Origin: Marinoscillum luteum
GTDB lineage: Bacteria > Bacteroidota > Bacteroidia > Cytophagales > Cyclobacteriaceae
DNA length: 64,000 nt
Reading direction: 5' to 3'
NCBI RefSeq assembly: GCF_044005705.1
Contig: NZ_JBIPKE010000015.1
Coordinates: 248,001 to 312,000, forward strand
Shown here: piece by piece, positions 8,864-17,192 of the stretch
Layout: each line of letters begins with the position of its first letter
Position numbering within the stretch: the first letter of the stretch is position 1
Position numbers and translations under genes: made by a program
Notes under the pieces: model-generated
What the model saw: the letters and a program-made list of their open reading frames with translations, nothing else
Told to the model about the DNA's origin: nothing
Databases searched by the model: none

Positions 8864-9658
8864 ATGGCCTCCTGGACTCATTTCTATTTGATCAGAATCC
8901 AATTTCTGGGCCATAACTACCATGGCTGGCAAAAACAACCCTCGCTCCCGAGTATTCACGGGGCGATAGATGATACATTGAAAGTCATTTTAAAGAGTGC
9001 TCCCTTCAAAACATTGGGCTGCTCACGAACGGATGCCAAAGTATCCGCCGAAGATTATGTACTGGAGCTGTTTCTGAATAAAGCCATCGTCCCGGAGCAG
9101 CTTCTGCATCAACTCAGTAAACACCTCCCTGCGGATATTTCTGCCAGATCGGTAGCTCCTACACATCAGGGGTTCAACATCATTCAGGGCGCCAGGACCA
9201 AAACGTATCACTATTACTTTAGCTTCGGAGAGAAGTCACACCCCTTTTCCTCGCCCCTCATACACCATGTCAGGCAAGAGTTGGACATAGACAAGATGAA
9301 ATTAGCCGCGAGAAAATTTGAAGGCTGTCACTATTTCGGAAGGTATACCCAAAAACCTTCCGCGGAAACGGAACTCCAAAGGGAAGTCTTATCTGCTCAG
9401 ATCATACCCAACGAGTATGTAACTGGCAGTTTTATTCCACAGGATTCTTTTGTGTTTTCGGTCAAAGCGCACGGTTTTATGCGCTATCAGGTACGGATGA
9501 TGATGAGCGCTCTATTCGAAACCGGAAGAGGATTATGGCGCATGGATGACTTAGACCAGTCATTATCTATGGAGACAGGCGACACGCACAAGGTCATGCA
9601 CGTAGCTCCGCCCTCAGGGTTGGTACTCCATAAGGTAAATATGGACGAAACTTTTTAG
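8864..9658 (+). CDS. TruA-like tRNA pseudouridine synthase paralogue
   Basis: A 264-residue protein of the TruA family. The N-terminal strand 'RIQFLGHNYHGWQKQ' and the catalytic loop 'CSRTDAKVSAEDYVL' are recognisable, the Asp of RTD being the nucleophile. Canonical TruA has GRTDAGVHA; here Gly, Gly and His of that loop are changed (SRTDAKVSA). The C-terminal half keeps 'FVFSVKAHGFMRYQVRMMM', equivalent to the conserved substrate-binding F..R.QVR.M segment. It therefore probably makes pseudouridine, but perhaps at a position or on an RNA different from tRNA 38-40. Start ATG lies 1 base after the SDR stop, so the two genes are co-translated. It converges on the LolA-like gene with only 16 bases between. 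Confidence 0.85.
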   Translation: MASWTHFYLIRIQFLGHNYHGWQKQPSLPSIHGAIDDTLKVILKSAPFKTLGCSRTDAKVSAEDYVLELFLNKAIVPEQLLHQLSKHLPADISARSVAPTHQGFNIIQGARTKTYHYYFSFGEKSHPFSSPLIHHVRQELDIDKMKLAARKFEGCHYFGRYTQKPSAETELQREVLSAQIIPNEYVTGSFIPQDSFVFSVKAHGFMRYQVRMMMSALFETGRGLWRMDDLDQSLSMETGDTHKVMHVAPPSGLVLHKVNMDETF

Positions 9659-9674
9659 CTCCATAGAGATACTC

Positions 9675-10406
9675 CTATTTCTTCAATGAGGCCTTACTGA
9701 AAATGTAATCCGGAATTTCAGGATTAATCTGAATACTCTTCACGATAAAATCCGTACCCTCCCCATCCTTCAGCACGTCTTTATAATTCATTTTTTTAGG
9801 AAACCATCGGTCCCCAATCCTCTCTACATTGGAGAGGGTTACGCGCTTCAGCAACTGACCACTTTTAGCATACATTTCTTCTTTCAGCGGCACAAACCTT
9901 TCCTGATCTATCCATAGTTTCTGCTGCTCATAGGTGGCATCATCCACTTTGGCCACCAGATCGAGTACCCAGGCGCTCCGGCCTTCCACCTCCTCTTCGT
10001 CAATCACTTTGGCGTCATACATCTCTATCAGTTTGCGGTCATCCATCATGTCCTCATAAGACAGGTCGGAACCCATGACCGATTGCTTCAGCATATGACC
10101 GGAAAGCTGGATCGTACGGTCTGTAGCGGGTGAGTAAATCCATAACCGATCGTCCATTCTTAGCATTTTGGTTCCCTTTTCCCTGTCAGGCGCCAGATAT
10201 TCCGTAAAGGATTGATCATTTCCCTTTGAATACCCTTTGGAGGTCACAGTACGACTATTTCTCCTTCCGTGAATGACCATATCTGACTCCACAATCTGAG
10301 TGTCAGAAGTCATGTTGTAATCCACTTTCTCAAGGATTTTACCGGCATCCGGATTTGTCTGCAGAAATGCACTGCAAAGAATAAGTATTGCAAACGCTAG
10401 CTTCAT
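9675..10406 (-). CDS. LolA-like outer-membrane lipoprotein-sorting family protein
   Basis: A 243-residue exported protein of the LolA-like superfamily, here in the form usually annotated 'outer membrane lipoprotein-sorting protein'. The ATG at 10406 gives a clear signal peptide (MKLAFAILILCSAFLQTNP). An in-frame TTG at 10442 overlaps the permease stop but places 12 residues before the hydrophobic core. Expected fold is an open beta-barrel that binds acyl chains. Motifs visible are 'GNDQSFTEYLAPDREKGTK', 'LRMDDRLWIYSPATDR' and 'QLSGHMLKQSVMGSDLSYED', typical for this group. It is the last gene of the TetR-barrel-ABC operon, consistent with carrying a lipid or lipoprotein between the membranes. 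Confidence 0.88.
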   Translation of the reverse strand: MKLAFAILILCSAFLQTNPDAGKILEKVDYNMTSDTQIVESDMVIHGRRNSRTVTSKGYSKGNDQSFTEYLAPDREKGTKMLRMDDRLWIYSPATDRTIQLSGHMLKQSVMGSDLSYEDMMDDRKLIEMYDAKVIDEEEVEGRSAWVLDLVAKVDDATYEQQKLWIDQERFVPLKEEMYAKSGQLLKRVTLSNVERIGDRWFPKKMNYKDVLKDGEGTDFIVKSIQINPEIPDYIFSKASLKK

Positions 10407-10438
10407 TGTGATGTCTTCATTTTGTCTTAAAAACCATT

Positions 10439-11713
10439 TCAAACTTCTAGTTCTTTGAAAAGTGTGGCTGTTTCTCTTCTGTAAATGCCAATTCCGGAAA
10501 GCGCATTTCCCAGAACCATTGCCACCAACCCCGGAATAAAGCCAATATAGAGCAAGTCGGAGGTGAACGATGCTCGAAGTACGGAGGGCATCATCATGGT
10601 ACTATCATCCAGCATACCTGTGATATCAATCCCTACCACCTGCAGGTAATACACCCCACCAAGGCCCACGATGGTACCGAAGACTGATCCTATGGCCCCG
10701 ATTAGAATTGCCTCATAGATCAAGGTTCGATAGATATGGCCTTTTTCCTCACCCAGTGCCAGTCGGATTCCAAACTCCTGATATCGCCGCAATCCCCCCA
10801 GTAGGCCCGTATTCCACAATACAATGGACATAGCAAAAACGAAAATCACCACAAACAGGGTAGAAAAAGAGTCCACATAATCAAGGAAACTCGAGAGGTT
10901 ATTTTGTGCCCTCAAGGGAAACATCTCCGGAGCAAATTCATCAGAATCATCAGCATACTGACCATTGAATGTTTCGCTCATGGCAATGGCGCGTGAGTCA
11001 TCGTAAGCTCCACTCTTGAAATAGCCCAGCACCTCTCCTGCTCCATCTTCCATATCAAGCATTCGTCGGGCGTCGGTAATATCTACAATGATGGCTCCCC
11101 TGTCCAGCGCAGTGGTGCCAAACTTCACCGTGCCACTCACCACAAAGTTTTCGAAAGCCATGCTGCCATTCATAGTAGTGCCCATGTAGGTCACTTCGTC
11201 CCCAATCTGAATGTGCAGCTTTTCAGCAAAGTCGTGCCCAACCAAAGTCTCACCAGAGTGGCTGGGCATACTTCCCTTCACTATCGAAGAGGAAATGTTC
11301 ATCCGCACGTCTTCACCACTCTCTGTGGAAAACAACGCCACGGCCATCCCAGCTGCAGGACCCTGACCTTTGGATCCTCCCAGGTCATCAGGCACATCAA
11401 TCAATCCTCCAAATTTGATCCTGTTCACCCATTGCATCTCAGGAAATTGCTTCGCCAGAGATTCATTCAACTCGCCTACTCCCAATAGCGCCAGATCATT
11501 GGGTAGCTGATCTTTATTTTCAGCGTAGGCACGAGACATTACTTTTACATGCCCGGTTTCAAATCGAGCATTTTGATCGATCATATCTCCCATCACTCCG
11601 CGCATATAACCACTCAGTAAAATGGTCAAAGCCACTCCGATGGTGATAATCATGACGGGTAAAACACTTCGTGTTTTATCCCCAAGGATTCCTTTTAAGA
11701 GAAATTTTATCAT
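10439..11713 (-). CDS. ABC transporter permease (FtsX/LolE-type), second of the pair
   Basis: A 424-residue permease with the MacB/FtsX architecture: one N-terminal helix (SVLPVMIITIGVALTILLSG), a large periplasmic domain of roughly 230 residues, and three C-terminal helices (LFVVIFVFAMSIVLWNTGLL, AILIGAIGSVFGTIVGLGGV, IGFIPGLVAMVLGNALSGI). 'RRYQEFGIRLALGEEKGHI' is the conserved coupling segment after the second helix. It overlaps the upstream permease by 4 bases (ATGA). Together with that permease and the LolD-like ATPase it forms a type VII ABC complex, which moves substrates from or within the periplasmic side rather than across the inner membrane. Confidence 0.92.
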   Translation of the reverse strand: MIKFLLKGILGDKTRSVLPVMIITIGVALTILLSGYMRGVMGDMIDQNARFETGHVKVMSRAYAENKDQLPNDLALLGVGELNESLAKQFPEMQWVNRIKFGGLIDVPDDLGGSKGQGPAAGMAVALFSTESGEDVRMNISSSIVKGSMPSHSGETLVGHDFAEKLHIQIGDEVTYMGTTMNGSMAFENFVVSGTVKFGTTALDRGAIIVDITDARRMLDMEDGAGEVLGYFKSGAYDDSRAIAMSETFNGQYADDSDEFAPEMFPLRAQNNLSSFLDYVDSFSTLFVVIFVFAMSIVLWNTGLLGGLRRYQEFGIRLALGEEKGHIYRTLIYEAILIGAIGSVFGTIVGLGGVYYLQVVGIDITGMLDDSTMMMPSVLRASFTSDLLYIGFIPGLVAMVLGNALSGIGIYRRETATLFKELEV

Positions 11714-12867
11714 TGTATTTTACCTTTTAAGGCATCTACAGGGTTCATTGTCGAGATTTTCCTGGCGGGCAGAAAACTGACAATGGTAGCAGAAACCACC
11801 ACCAGAGCCATTGTACCTAAAATCAGTCCTGCTCCATAAACAGGGAATATTCTTGCCGCCACTATTACTCCCGAGTTTTGAGAAGCAGTGGGCATGCCGA
11901 TACCAGCCGTGGCCATATAAATGAATAAGGGAATGCCATAAATGCAACCTACAGCAGTTGCCAGCAGGCTGTACATGCTCCCTTCAATGGTGAACAGCCA
12001 AACCACCCTCAGACGAGTCATTCCCAGAGCGATGTAGGTTCCTATCTCCCTTTGCCTTCTGAAAATGGAAAGCACCTGAGTATCGAAAATGGCCAGTAGG
12101 GCAATGGCCAGCAGCAGCAAGTACATAATAGATCCACTCACTTTTTTCATTTCTATGATATCGCTCAGGTCCTGCAGAAGCTCCCGCTGCGACTTAAATT
12201 CCCAGCCTTCTACCTCCATCGAGTTTCTGGCTGTCTCTGAGATGTAAAGTGTTGCGTGATTTTGCAATCCGGTCATTTGCCAGAGCTGATGAATAGAAAT
12301 CCACATCTGGCCATTATCTACTGCTGGCACATTGGTATCAAAAACATCAACCACTGTCGCCCTCCCAGCATCATAAGTTCCATCCTTATCCCGCCACCGG
12401 ATGAGCACTTCATCACCCACTTCCAGATTGGTAGCCTCAGCCATCCGTTTCCCAATAATTACCGGGAGGTCGGCGCTACGCTCAGCAAGAAGCTGGGTAG
12501 GCAGTTTCAGGGTGGTTTGGCCCGGATCAATTCCCTTAAGGATCACCGACATCATGCGTCCTTCGGGATAAATGGAAGCCTGCCGCATCAGTACGGGAAT
12601 CAAACCCTTATTTTCGTTGGTCTGTAAAGTATCATGACCGTCCTGCAAAGTGAATGGGTCATAGGGATCATAATCACCATTGAGTAGGTGTCCGCCACCG
12701 TACTCCCAGGCAATACCATCACGTCTCGCCTGCTCGTTCCACCCATCGATCATGCCATTGTAAAAAATGATTAAGACAAAGGCAAAGGACAATACGCTCA
12801 CATTGAGCCAGGTACGCAGACCAGATCCAACAAGGTTTTTATAAGCTAATATGAAGGCTAGTTTCAT
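11710..12867 (-). CDS. ABC transporter permease (FtsX/LolC-type), first of the pair
   Basis: A 385-residue permease of the same FtsX family as its downstream neighbour but distinct in sequence. It has an N-terminal helix (LNVSVLSFAFVLIIFYNGM), a periplasmic domain containing 'ERSADLPVIIGKRMAEATN', and three C-terminal helices; 'FRRQREIGTYIALGMTRLRV' is the conserved cytoplasmic coupling motif. Four-base overlaps at both ends tie it to the ATPase and the second permease. The pair of unlike permeases recalls LolC plus LolE. Confidence 0.92.
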   Translation of the reverse strand: MKLAFILAYKNLVGSGLRTWLNVSVLSFAFVLIIFYNGMIDGWNEQARRDGIAWEYGGGHLLNGDYDPYDPFTLQDGHDTLQTNENKGLIPVLMRQASIYPEGRMMSVILKGIDPGQTTLKLPTQLLAERSADLPVIIGKRMAEATNLEVGDEVLIRWRDKDGTYDAGRATVVDVFDTNVPAVDNGQMWISIHQLWQMTGLQNHATLYISETARNSMEVEGWEFKSQRELLQDLSDIIEMKKVSGSIMYLLLLAIALLAIFDTQVLSIFRRQREIGTYIALGMTRLRVVWLFTIEGSMYSLLATAVGCIYGIPLFIYMATAGIGMPTASQNSGVIVAARIFPVYGAGLILGTMALVVVSATIVSFLPARKISTMNPVDALKGKIQ

Positions 12868-13577
12868 GGCTTTGACATCTGGTGAGAAATGTGTTCGTCC
12901 TGATCGATTTTACCATCTTCCAGATGAATCATTCGATCCAGATAGCACATTACTTTTTCATCGTGGGTAGAAAAAATAAAGGTCGTTTGGAGGGCTTTAT
13001 TCAAATCCTTCATGGTCTGAATGATGGCATGAGCATTTTTCGCATCCAGATTGGCTGTAGGCTCATCGGCCAAAACGATATCCGGTTTTTTCACCATTGC
13101 TCTGGCAATGGCCACACGTTGACCTTCGCCACCCGAAAGTTTCGAAGGTTTCTTGTCTGCCATATCCTGAAGACCTACCCATTCAAGGGCTTGCATGACG
13201 GCCTTCTTCCGTTCCGCTGATGTTTTATTTTGGAGCAAAAGGGAGAATTCTACATTTTCATAGACCGTATAGACCGGCAGCAGATTGTACACTTGAAAGA
13301 TGAAACCAAGGTGCAAATTCCTCAAAAGGGCTGATTCCTTATGGGAGAGATCAGAAATATTCCTTCCCATTACGATGGCTCTTCCTTCAGACGGACTATC
13401 CAATGACCCGATAATGTTGAGCAGGGTGGTTTTGCCAGACCCACTAGGTCCTACCAGTCCCGCAAATTCTCCCTTTCGAAACTCAAGGTTAATGTCTTTC
13501 AATGCCGTAAACTCACCATCGCCCACGGGGAATCTTTTGGTGACATTTTCAATCGATATGATCTTTTCTTCACTCAT
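12864..13577 (-). CDS. ABC transporter ATP-binding protein (LolD/MacB-type)
   Basis: A 237-residue ATPase. Walker A is 'GPSGSGKTTLLNI', the Q loop is 'IFQVYNLLPVYTVYENVEF', the signature is 'LSGGEGQRVAIARAM', and Walker B is 'IVLADEPTANLD'. The H loop is in 'FSTHDEKV'. The 'NLLP.YTV.ENVE' string is characteristic of the LolD/MacB/FtsE group that partners with FtsX-type permeases. It energises the two permeases encoded immediately downstream (4-base overlap). It begins 12 bases after the barrel-protein stop, inside the same operon. Confidence 0.94.
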   Translation of the reverse strand: MSEEKIISIENVTKRFPVGDGEFTALKDINLEFRKGEFAGLVGPSGSGKTTLLNIIGSLDSPSEGRAIVMGRNISDLSHKESALLRNLHLGFIFQVYNLLPVYTVYENVEFSLLLQNKTSAERKKAVMQALEWVGLQDMADKKPSKLSGGEGQRVAIARAMVKKPDIVLADEPTANLDAKNAHAIIQTMKDLNKALQTTFIFSTHDEKVMCYLDRMIHLEDGKIDQDEHISHQMSKP

Positions 13578-13589
13578 TTTAGTGATTGT

Positions 13590-14723
13590 TTAATGATTGT
13601 AAACCAACATCAGCCTTAGACCAGGGCCTGATATGGAATTTACCAGGTCATTTTCTTGTATGCCTTTTTGTATCCTGGGACTATAAAAGGGCATGATATA
13701 CCCAACAAGGGCCTTGAATTGGTGTTCGTAATTCAGAAAAAAGGTAGGATCACCGACTGCCCAGTTGTAGAAAAACAAGGCACTCAACTGATCAAAAAAG
13801 CCAAGTGGATATGCCATCGTAGCTGCAGTGATATGCCCTCTGTGACCAAACCCAAGCAGACCCGAATCATACCCCGCTATGAGGTGCTCCACCACCATGT
13901 TCAGCCCATTCCCAATTCCAAAGGTGTAATCAGCCCCGAGGTTGAGGAAGGTTTGGTTGGTAAGGTCACCCAAATCCTTCTGTTTTCGAATGTGTGACAC
14001 CTCAAACCACAACCCAACATTCACGTCCCATTTACCATCAACTCCCCACCTGTCTTCAGGAATCTGGGCAAATTGTGGTGCATCCATTAGCAGCCGGGCG
14101 TCAGCTGTCCGGTGATGATACGAAAGAGCAATCTCCCCTCGGGAAACAGGATATTGTACCCTGCCCCCGAACTCAGGGTGTTGGGCATAAGTCTCGGAAG
14201 CATCCAACCCACGTGCCTTTTCATTTCCATACAAACCCCAAAGCCAAATATTGGCATTATTGAGAAAATAATACCTCCCCAAAACCCCATAAACTCCATT
14301 GGTCAGCCGAAGAGGATCACGTGGATCGATCTGATTGAACCACTGAAGTGGCCTAAGCATGGTGGCAACCCCGAAATCAATTTTCTGTAAGCCTACCCGT
14401 ACCTCAAATTGCTTGCCGGTATACCTGGCCCAAAGTCGGTAAGGGTTGATGCTGCCATTCCAGCTGCCAGTGTCGAAAGGCTGGAAGAATACCGAACCAG
14501 CTATATTCACTGAAGCTTCCAAATCGAAGGCTTTCCCTGAATCTAACCCAACCCCATATCCCAGCTCGGGGATATATCGTCCTCCTGAGAAAAGTGGAAA
14601 TTGATTCTCCGGACAATAGCTCCCAACAGCAGAAACCTGCCCATCAAATTCAAGCCTGGGCTGTGCCAGAGCTACCTGCAGCGCTAATAGATAAACCCAA
14701 CAAAAGAGTAATTTGCGTCTCAT
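13590..14723 (-). CDS. Predicted outer-membrane beta-barrel protein in exporter operon
   Basis: A 377-residue exported protein with signal peptide 'LLFCWVYLLALQVALAQ'. The mature part alternates aromatic/polar strands (for example 'RLWARYTGKQFEVRVGLQK', 'GEIALSYHHRTADARLL') with turns rich in Gly, Asn and Asp, and ends in a strand 'GPGLRLMLVYNH', a pattern of outer-membrane porin-like barrels. I do not recognise a named family. The start overlaps the TetR stop by 4 bases and the ABC ATPase follows 12 bases later. Its place suggests it is the outer-membrane element or recipient of the ABC/LolA-like pathway; this is inference from context only. Confidence 0.8.
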   Translation of the reverse strand: MRRKLLFCWVYLLALQVALAQPRLEFDGQVSAVGSYCPENQFPLFSGGRYIPELGYGVGLDSGKAFDLEASVNIAGSVFFQPFDTGSWNGSINPYRLWARYTGKQFEVRVGLQKIDFGVATMLRPLQWFNQIDPRDPLRLTNGVYGVLGRYYFLNNANIWLWGLYGNEKARGLDASETYAQHPEFGGRVQYPVSRGEIALSYHHRTADARLLMDAPQFAQIPEDRWGVDGKWDVNVGLWFEVSHIRKQKDLGDLTNQTFLNLGADYTFGIGNGLNMVVEHLIAGYDSGLLGFGHRGHITAATMAYPLGFFDQLSALFFYNWAVGDPTFFLNYEHQFKALVGYIMPFYSPRIQKGIQENDLVNSISGPGLRLMLVYNH

Positions 14724-15313
14724 TCTGGTTGCTCGGAGGGGAATATCCCGTAAAAGAAGAAATTGGTAAGATCCATTATGGCGTCATGCTTGTCCTCATA
14801 CATGGAAAGAAATCTTTCGTCCATCATCTTGTCGTTGAGGCTATTGAGCATATAAAGGATGAATTCTAACTTGGTATCCCGGCGAATCCATCCATTTTGT
14901 TGAGCCATAAACAAATCATACATGATTTCGCTTAGCATCTCTTTCCGGCTTTCTTCAATATAAGCACTTAAAACTGAGTCTGTAGACTGGTAAATCTCTT
15001 GAATGAATTCCTGACTGATGTCAACAGACTGTTGGTGCTTTAGGGCAATCACCTTTGCGATCTTCTCCCGAAAGGGTATGTCCTGCTTCATGACGGCTCG
15101 GTATGAGTCCATACCCTCCGTGATAAATCCCTTGAGCACCTGAAAAGCCAGATCTTCTTTGTTTTCAAAAGACCGATAAAAGGTCATTTTACTCACCCCG
15201 GCACTTTTGCAGACCTCCTCAACTGAAATACGTCTGATGCCATATTTCCAGAAAAGTGTTCTACCCGCTCCCAGCAGAAGCTGTCGGCCATTTTTCTTCT
15301 TTGATCCTGTCAT
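14720..15313 (-). CDS. TetR/AcrR-family transcriptional regulator
   Basis: A 197-residue regulator. The N-terminal HTH is clear: 'GIRRISVEEVCKSAGVSKMT' followed by 'FYRSFENKEDLAFQVL' (residues about 25-60). The C-terminal ligand-binding domain is all-helical and not assignable to a subfamily. It is the first gene of a six-gene operon (regulator, barrel, ATPase, two permeases, LolA-like) and probably represses it. Palindromic repeats lie directly upstream of its start, between it and the divergent lipoprotein gene. Confidence 0.92.
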   Translation of the reverse strand: MTGSKKKNGRQLLLGAGRTLFWKYGIRRISVEEVCKSAGVSKMTFYRSFENKEDLAFQVLKGFITEGMDSYRAVMKQDIPFREKIAKVIALKHQQSVDISQEFIQEIYQSTDSVLSAYIEESRKEMLSEIMYDLFMAQQNGWIRRDTKLEFILYMLNSLNDKMMDERFLSMYEDKHDAIMDLTNFFFYGIFPSEQPE

Positions 15314-15320
15314 TCGCTAT

Positions 15321-15376
15321 GTTACGATTATTAATCAATATTACGATATTAGTAACAATAAGGTTATAATCGTAAC
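15321..15376. promoter_or_regulatory. Candidate TetR operator repeats
   Basis: In the 120-bp gap between tetR and the divergent lipoprotein gene: GTTACGAT (15321-15328) and its exact inverse ATCGTAAC (15369-15376) flank an internal TTAC-n7-GTAA dyad (15341-15355). Symmetry and position fit an autoregulatory operator that could also touch the divergent gene. Confidence 0.45.
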
Positions 15377-15433
15377 TAACATAGTTCCAACTAAAAGGAA
15401 AGTAATAGCGTCTTTAAAGTTAAAAATAAGTCT

Positions 15434-15811
15434 ATGAAGAACCTGCTTTATCTTTTAGTATTCATTGCACTGGGTTGCACTGATGACCAGCCCTCTCAGG
15501 AAAGTGATCAAGCTAATTTGGATCGATTATGGTCAGAAATACACGCAATGGCGGAGAGCGTGACTTGTACCAGTGCCGAAGAATGGGACTTCACCGCGGT
15601 AGGCTCCAAAGCCTGCGGAGGGCCAGTCAAATTCCTGGCCTACTCAGAAACCATTGATACGGTGAAGTTTCTTTCTCTGGTGAGCGAGCACCGAGATGCT
15701 CAGGAAGCTTTCAATGTCAAATGGGGCATCTATTCGGATTGCTCTACTCCTCAGGAACCTTCAGGTGTGGCATGTGAAGAAGGTGAGCCTGTCTTGCAGT
15801 ACGGGCAGTAA
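15434..15811 (+). CDS. Small conserved hypothetical lipoprotein
   Basis: A 125-residue protein with a lipoprotein signal peptide and lipobox 'IALGC' at residue 15. The mature part has four further Cys: 'SVTCTSAEEW', 'GSKACGGPVKFLAYS', 'SDCSTPQEPS' and 'GVACEEGEP', likely forming disulfides. Proteins with the 'G.KACGGP..Y..YS' signature recur in Bacteroidota with unknown function. It is divergent from tetR and may share its regulatory region. Confidence 0.8.
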   Translation: MKNLLYLLVFIALGCTDDQPSQESDQANLDRLWSEIHAMAESVTCTSAEEWDFTAVGSKACGGPVKFLAYSETIDTVKFLSLVSEHRDAQEAFNVKWGIYSDCSTPQEPSGVACEEGEPVLQYGQ

Positions 15812-15855
15812 TCCCCTAAAACCAGTTGCCCTTACCAACCTGACGCTCTTTCAGG

Positions 15856-16125
15856 TCAATCTTCCAAGTAATCAGTCTCTCTGGGGCCCCTAAATGCATA
15901 GTCGCGTTGGCATGCAGGGGCCTCCACGGCAGTATCCTCCTTATACATATTCAAAAGCTTCAGTTTCGGAGAAGCACAGCACTCATCATTGTAGCCCCAC
16001 CACAAACCGTAGTGGGTGATCTGCAACCCTTGCCCTAATGGCAAAAGAAACCAGCACTGTACAGGTGATACCCTTATCCGAAACATCCTGTAAGCACGAG
16101 ACCGCATTAATTGCCTAAATTTCAT
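15856..16125 (-). CDS. Doubtful small ORF, cysteine-containing
   Basis: An 89-codon ORF opposite to both flanking genes, in a 336-bp gap that otherwise shows nothing. It contains 'SPVQCWFLLPLGQGLQ', 'GYNDECCASPKL' and a C-terminal charged region. No ribosome-binding site or promoter stands out and I do not recognise the sequence. It may be a real orphan, a gene remnant or a chance ORF. Confidence 0.25.
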   Translation of the reverse strand: MKFRQLMRSRAYRMFRIRVSPVQCWFLLPLGQGLQITHYGLWWGYNDECCASPKLKLLNMYKEDTAVEAPACQRDYAFRGPRETDYLED

Positions 16126-16147
16126 TTCTCAAAACTTACTAGTCCTT

Positions 16148-17182
16148 ATGATGAAAACATATTCGGCCTTGTGCATCGCGGTGTGCTGCATGGTCATGGC
16201 CTGTACCTCTCCACCAAAGTCTGAAAGCTCAGAATCAACCGTGCCAACCACTTTTGAAACCACCGGCAGTATTGAAAGGCTCCTCCCCGAACTGGACCTG
16301 TTGATCCCGGCAGAAGCCAAAATCGAAGTGCTGGCCAGCGGATTTACCTGGTCCGAGGGTCCGCTCTGGCTGAAAGATCAAAATGCCCTGATCTTTTCAG
16401 ATGTTCCCAAAAACACCGTCTACAAGTGGACAGAACAAGATAGTATTTCGATCTATCTCCAGCCATCGGGTTATGACGGTGACCGCACGGATAAGCACGA
16501 ACCAGGAGCCAACGGACTGGCATTAGATAATGAGGGTAATCTGATACTTTGCCAGCACGGTAATCGTCAGCTGGCCAAAATGGCCACTTCTCTGGATGCA
16601 CCAAAGTCTGCTTTTCTACCAATCACCTCTACGTACAACGGAAAGCGTTACAACAGCCCCAATGATGTGGCCATTAGCAAAGAAGGTGTTTATTACTTCA
16701 CTGATCCTCCCTATGGACTGGATGAATGGGATGAAAAAGAGTTGGAATACAACGGAGTATACAAGATGGGAACGGATGGTCAGGTTTCCTTACTCATCGA
16801 TTCACTCACCAGACCCAATGGCATTGCCCTTTCACCGGATGAAAGGACCCTCTATGTGGCAGTTTCAGATCCTAAAGCGGCGAAATACTATGCCTATGAA
16901 CTGGACATTGATGGCAACATTACAACCGGAAAAATCCTTCTGGATGTAACTCCATTGGTGGGATCTGAACGTAGAGGGTTGCCAGATGGCCTGAAGGTAG
17001 ACAACTCCGGAAATCTATTTGCAACAGGGCCCGGTGGTGTGCTGGTGATCAGCCCTGAAGGCAAGCACCTGGGCACCATCATGACCGGCCAGGCCACTGC
17101 CAACTGCGGTTTCAATGCCGACAAGACAGTGCTTTACATGACAGCACATAGTTACCTGATGCGAATAAATCTCAAACCATAA
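16148..17182 (+). CDS. SMP-30/gluconolactonase-family lipoprotein
   Basis: A 344-residue lipoprotein: the signal peptide ends in the lipobox 'MVMACTS'. The rest is a six-bladed beta-propeller of the SMP-30/gluconolactonase/LRE type. Visible signatures are 'EVLASGFTWSEGPLWL' (metal-ligand Glu), 'YNSPNDVAISKEGVYYFTDP' (Asn and Asp ligands) and 'RPNGIALSPDERTLYVAVSD'. These predict a divalent-metal-dependent lactonase or sugar-lactone hydrolase on the periplasmic or outer face; the true substrate is not evident. ATG at 16148 is followed by a second ATG at 16151; either could be used. A thioredoxin-like gene follows 10 bases downstream and is probably co-transcribed. Confidence 0.9.
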   Translation: MMKTYSALCIAVCCMVMACTSPPKSESSESTVPTTFETTGSIERLLPELDLLIPAEAKIEVLASGFTWSEGPLWLKDQNALIFSDVPKNTVYKWTEQDSISIYLQPSGYDGDRTDKHEPGANGLALDNEGNLILCQHGNRQLAKMATSLDAPKSAFLPITSTYNGKRYNSPNDVAISKEGVYYFTDPPYGLDEWDEKELEYNGVYKMGTDGQVSLLIDSLTRPNGIALSPDERTLYVAVSDPKAAKYYAYELDIDGNITTGKILLDVTPLVGSERRGLPDGLKVDNSGNLFATGPGGVLVISPEGKHLGTIMTGQATANCGFNADKTVLYMTAHSYLMRINLKP

Positions 17183-17192
17183 TTCCAACAAC

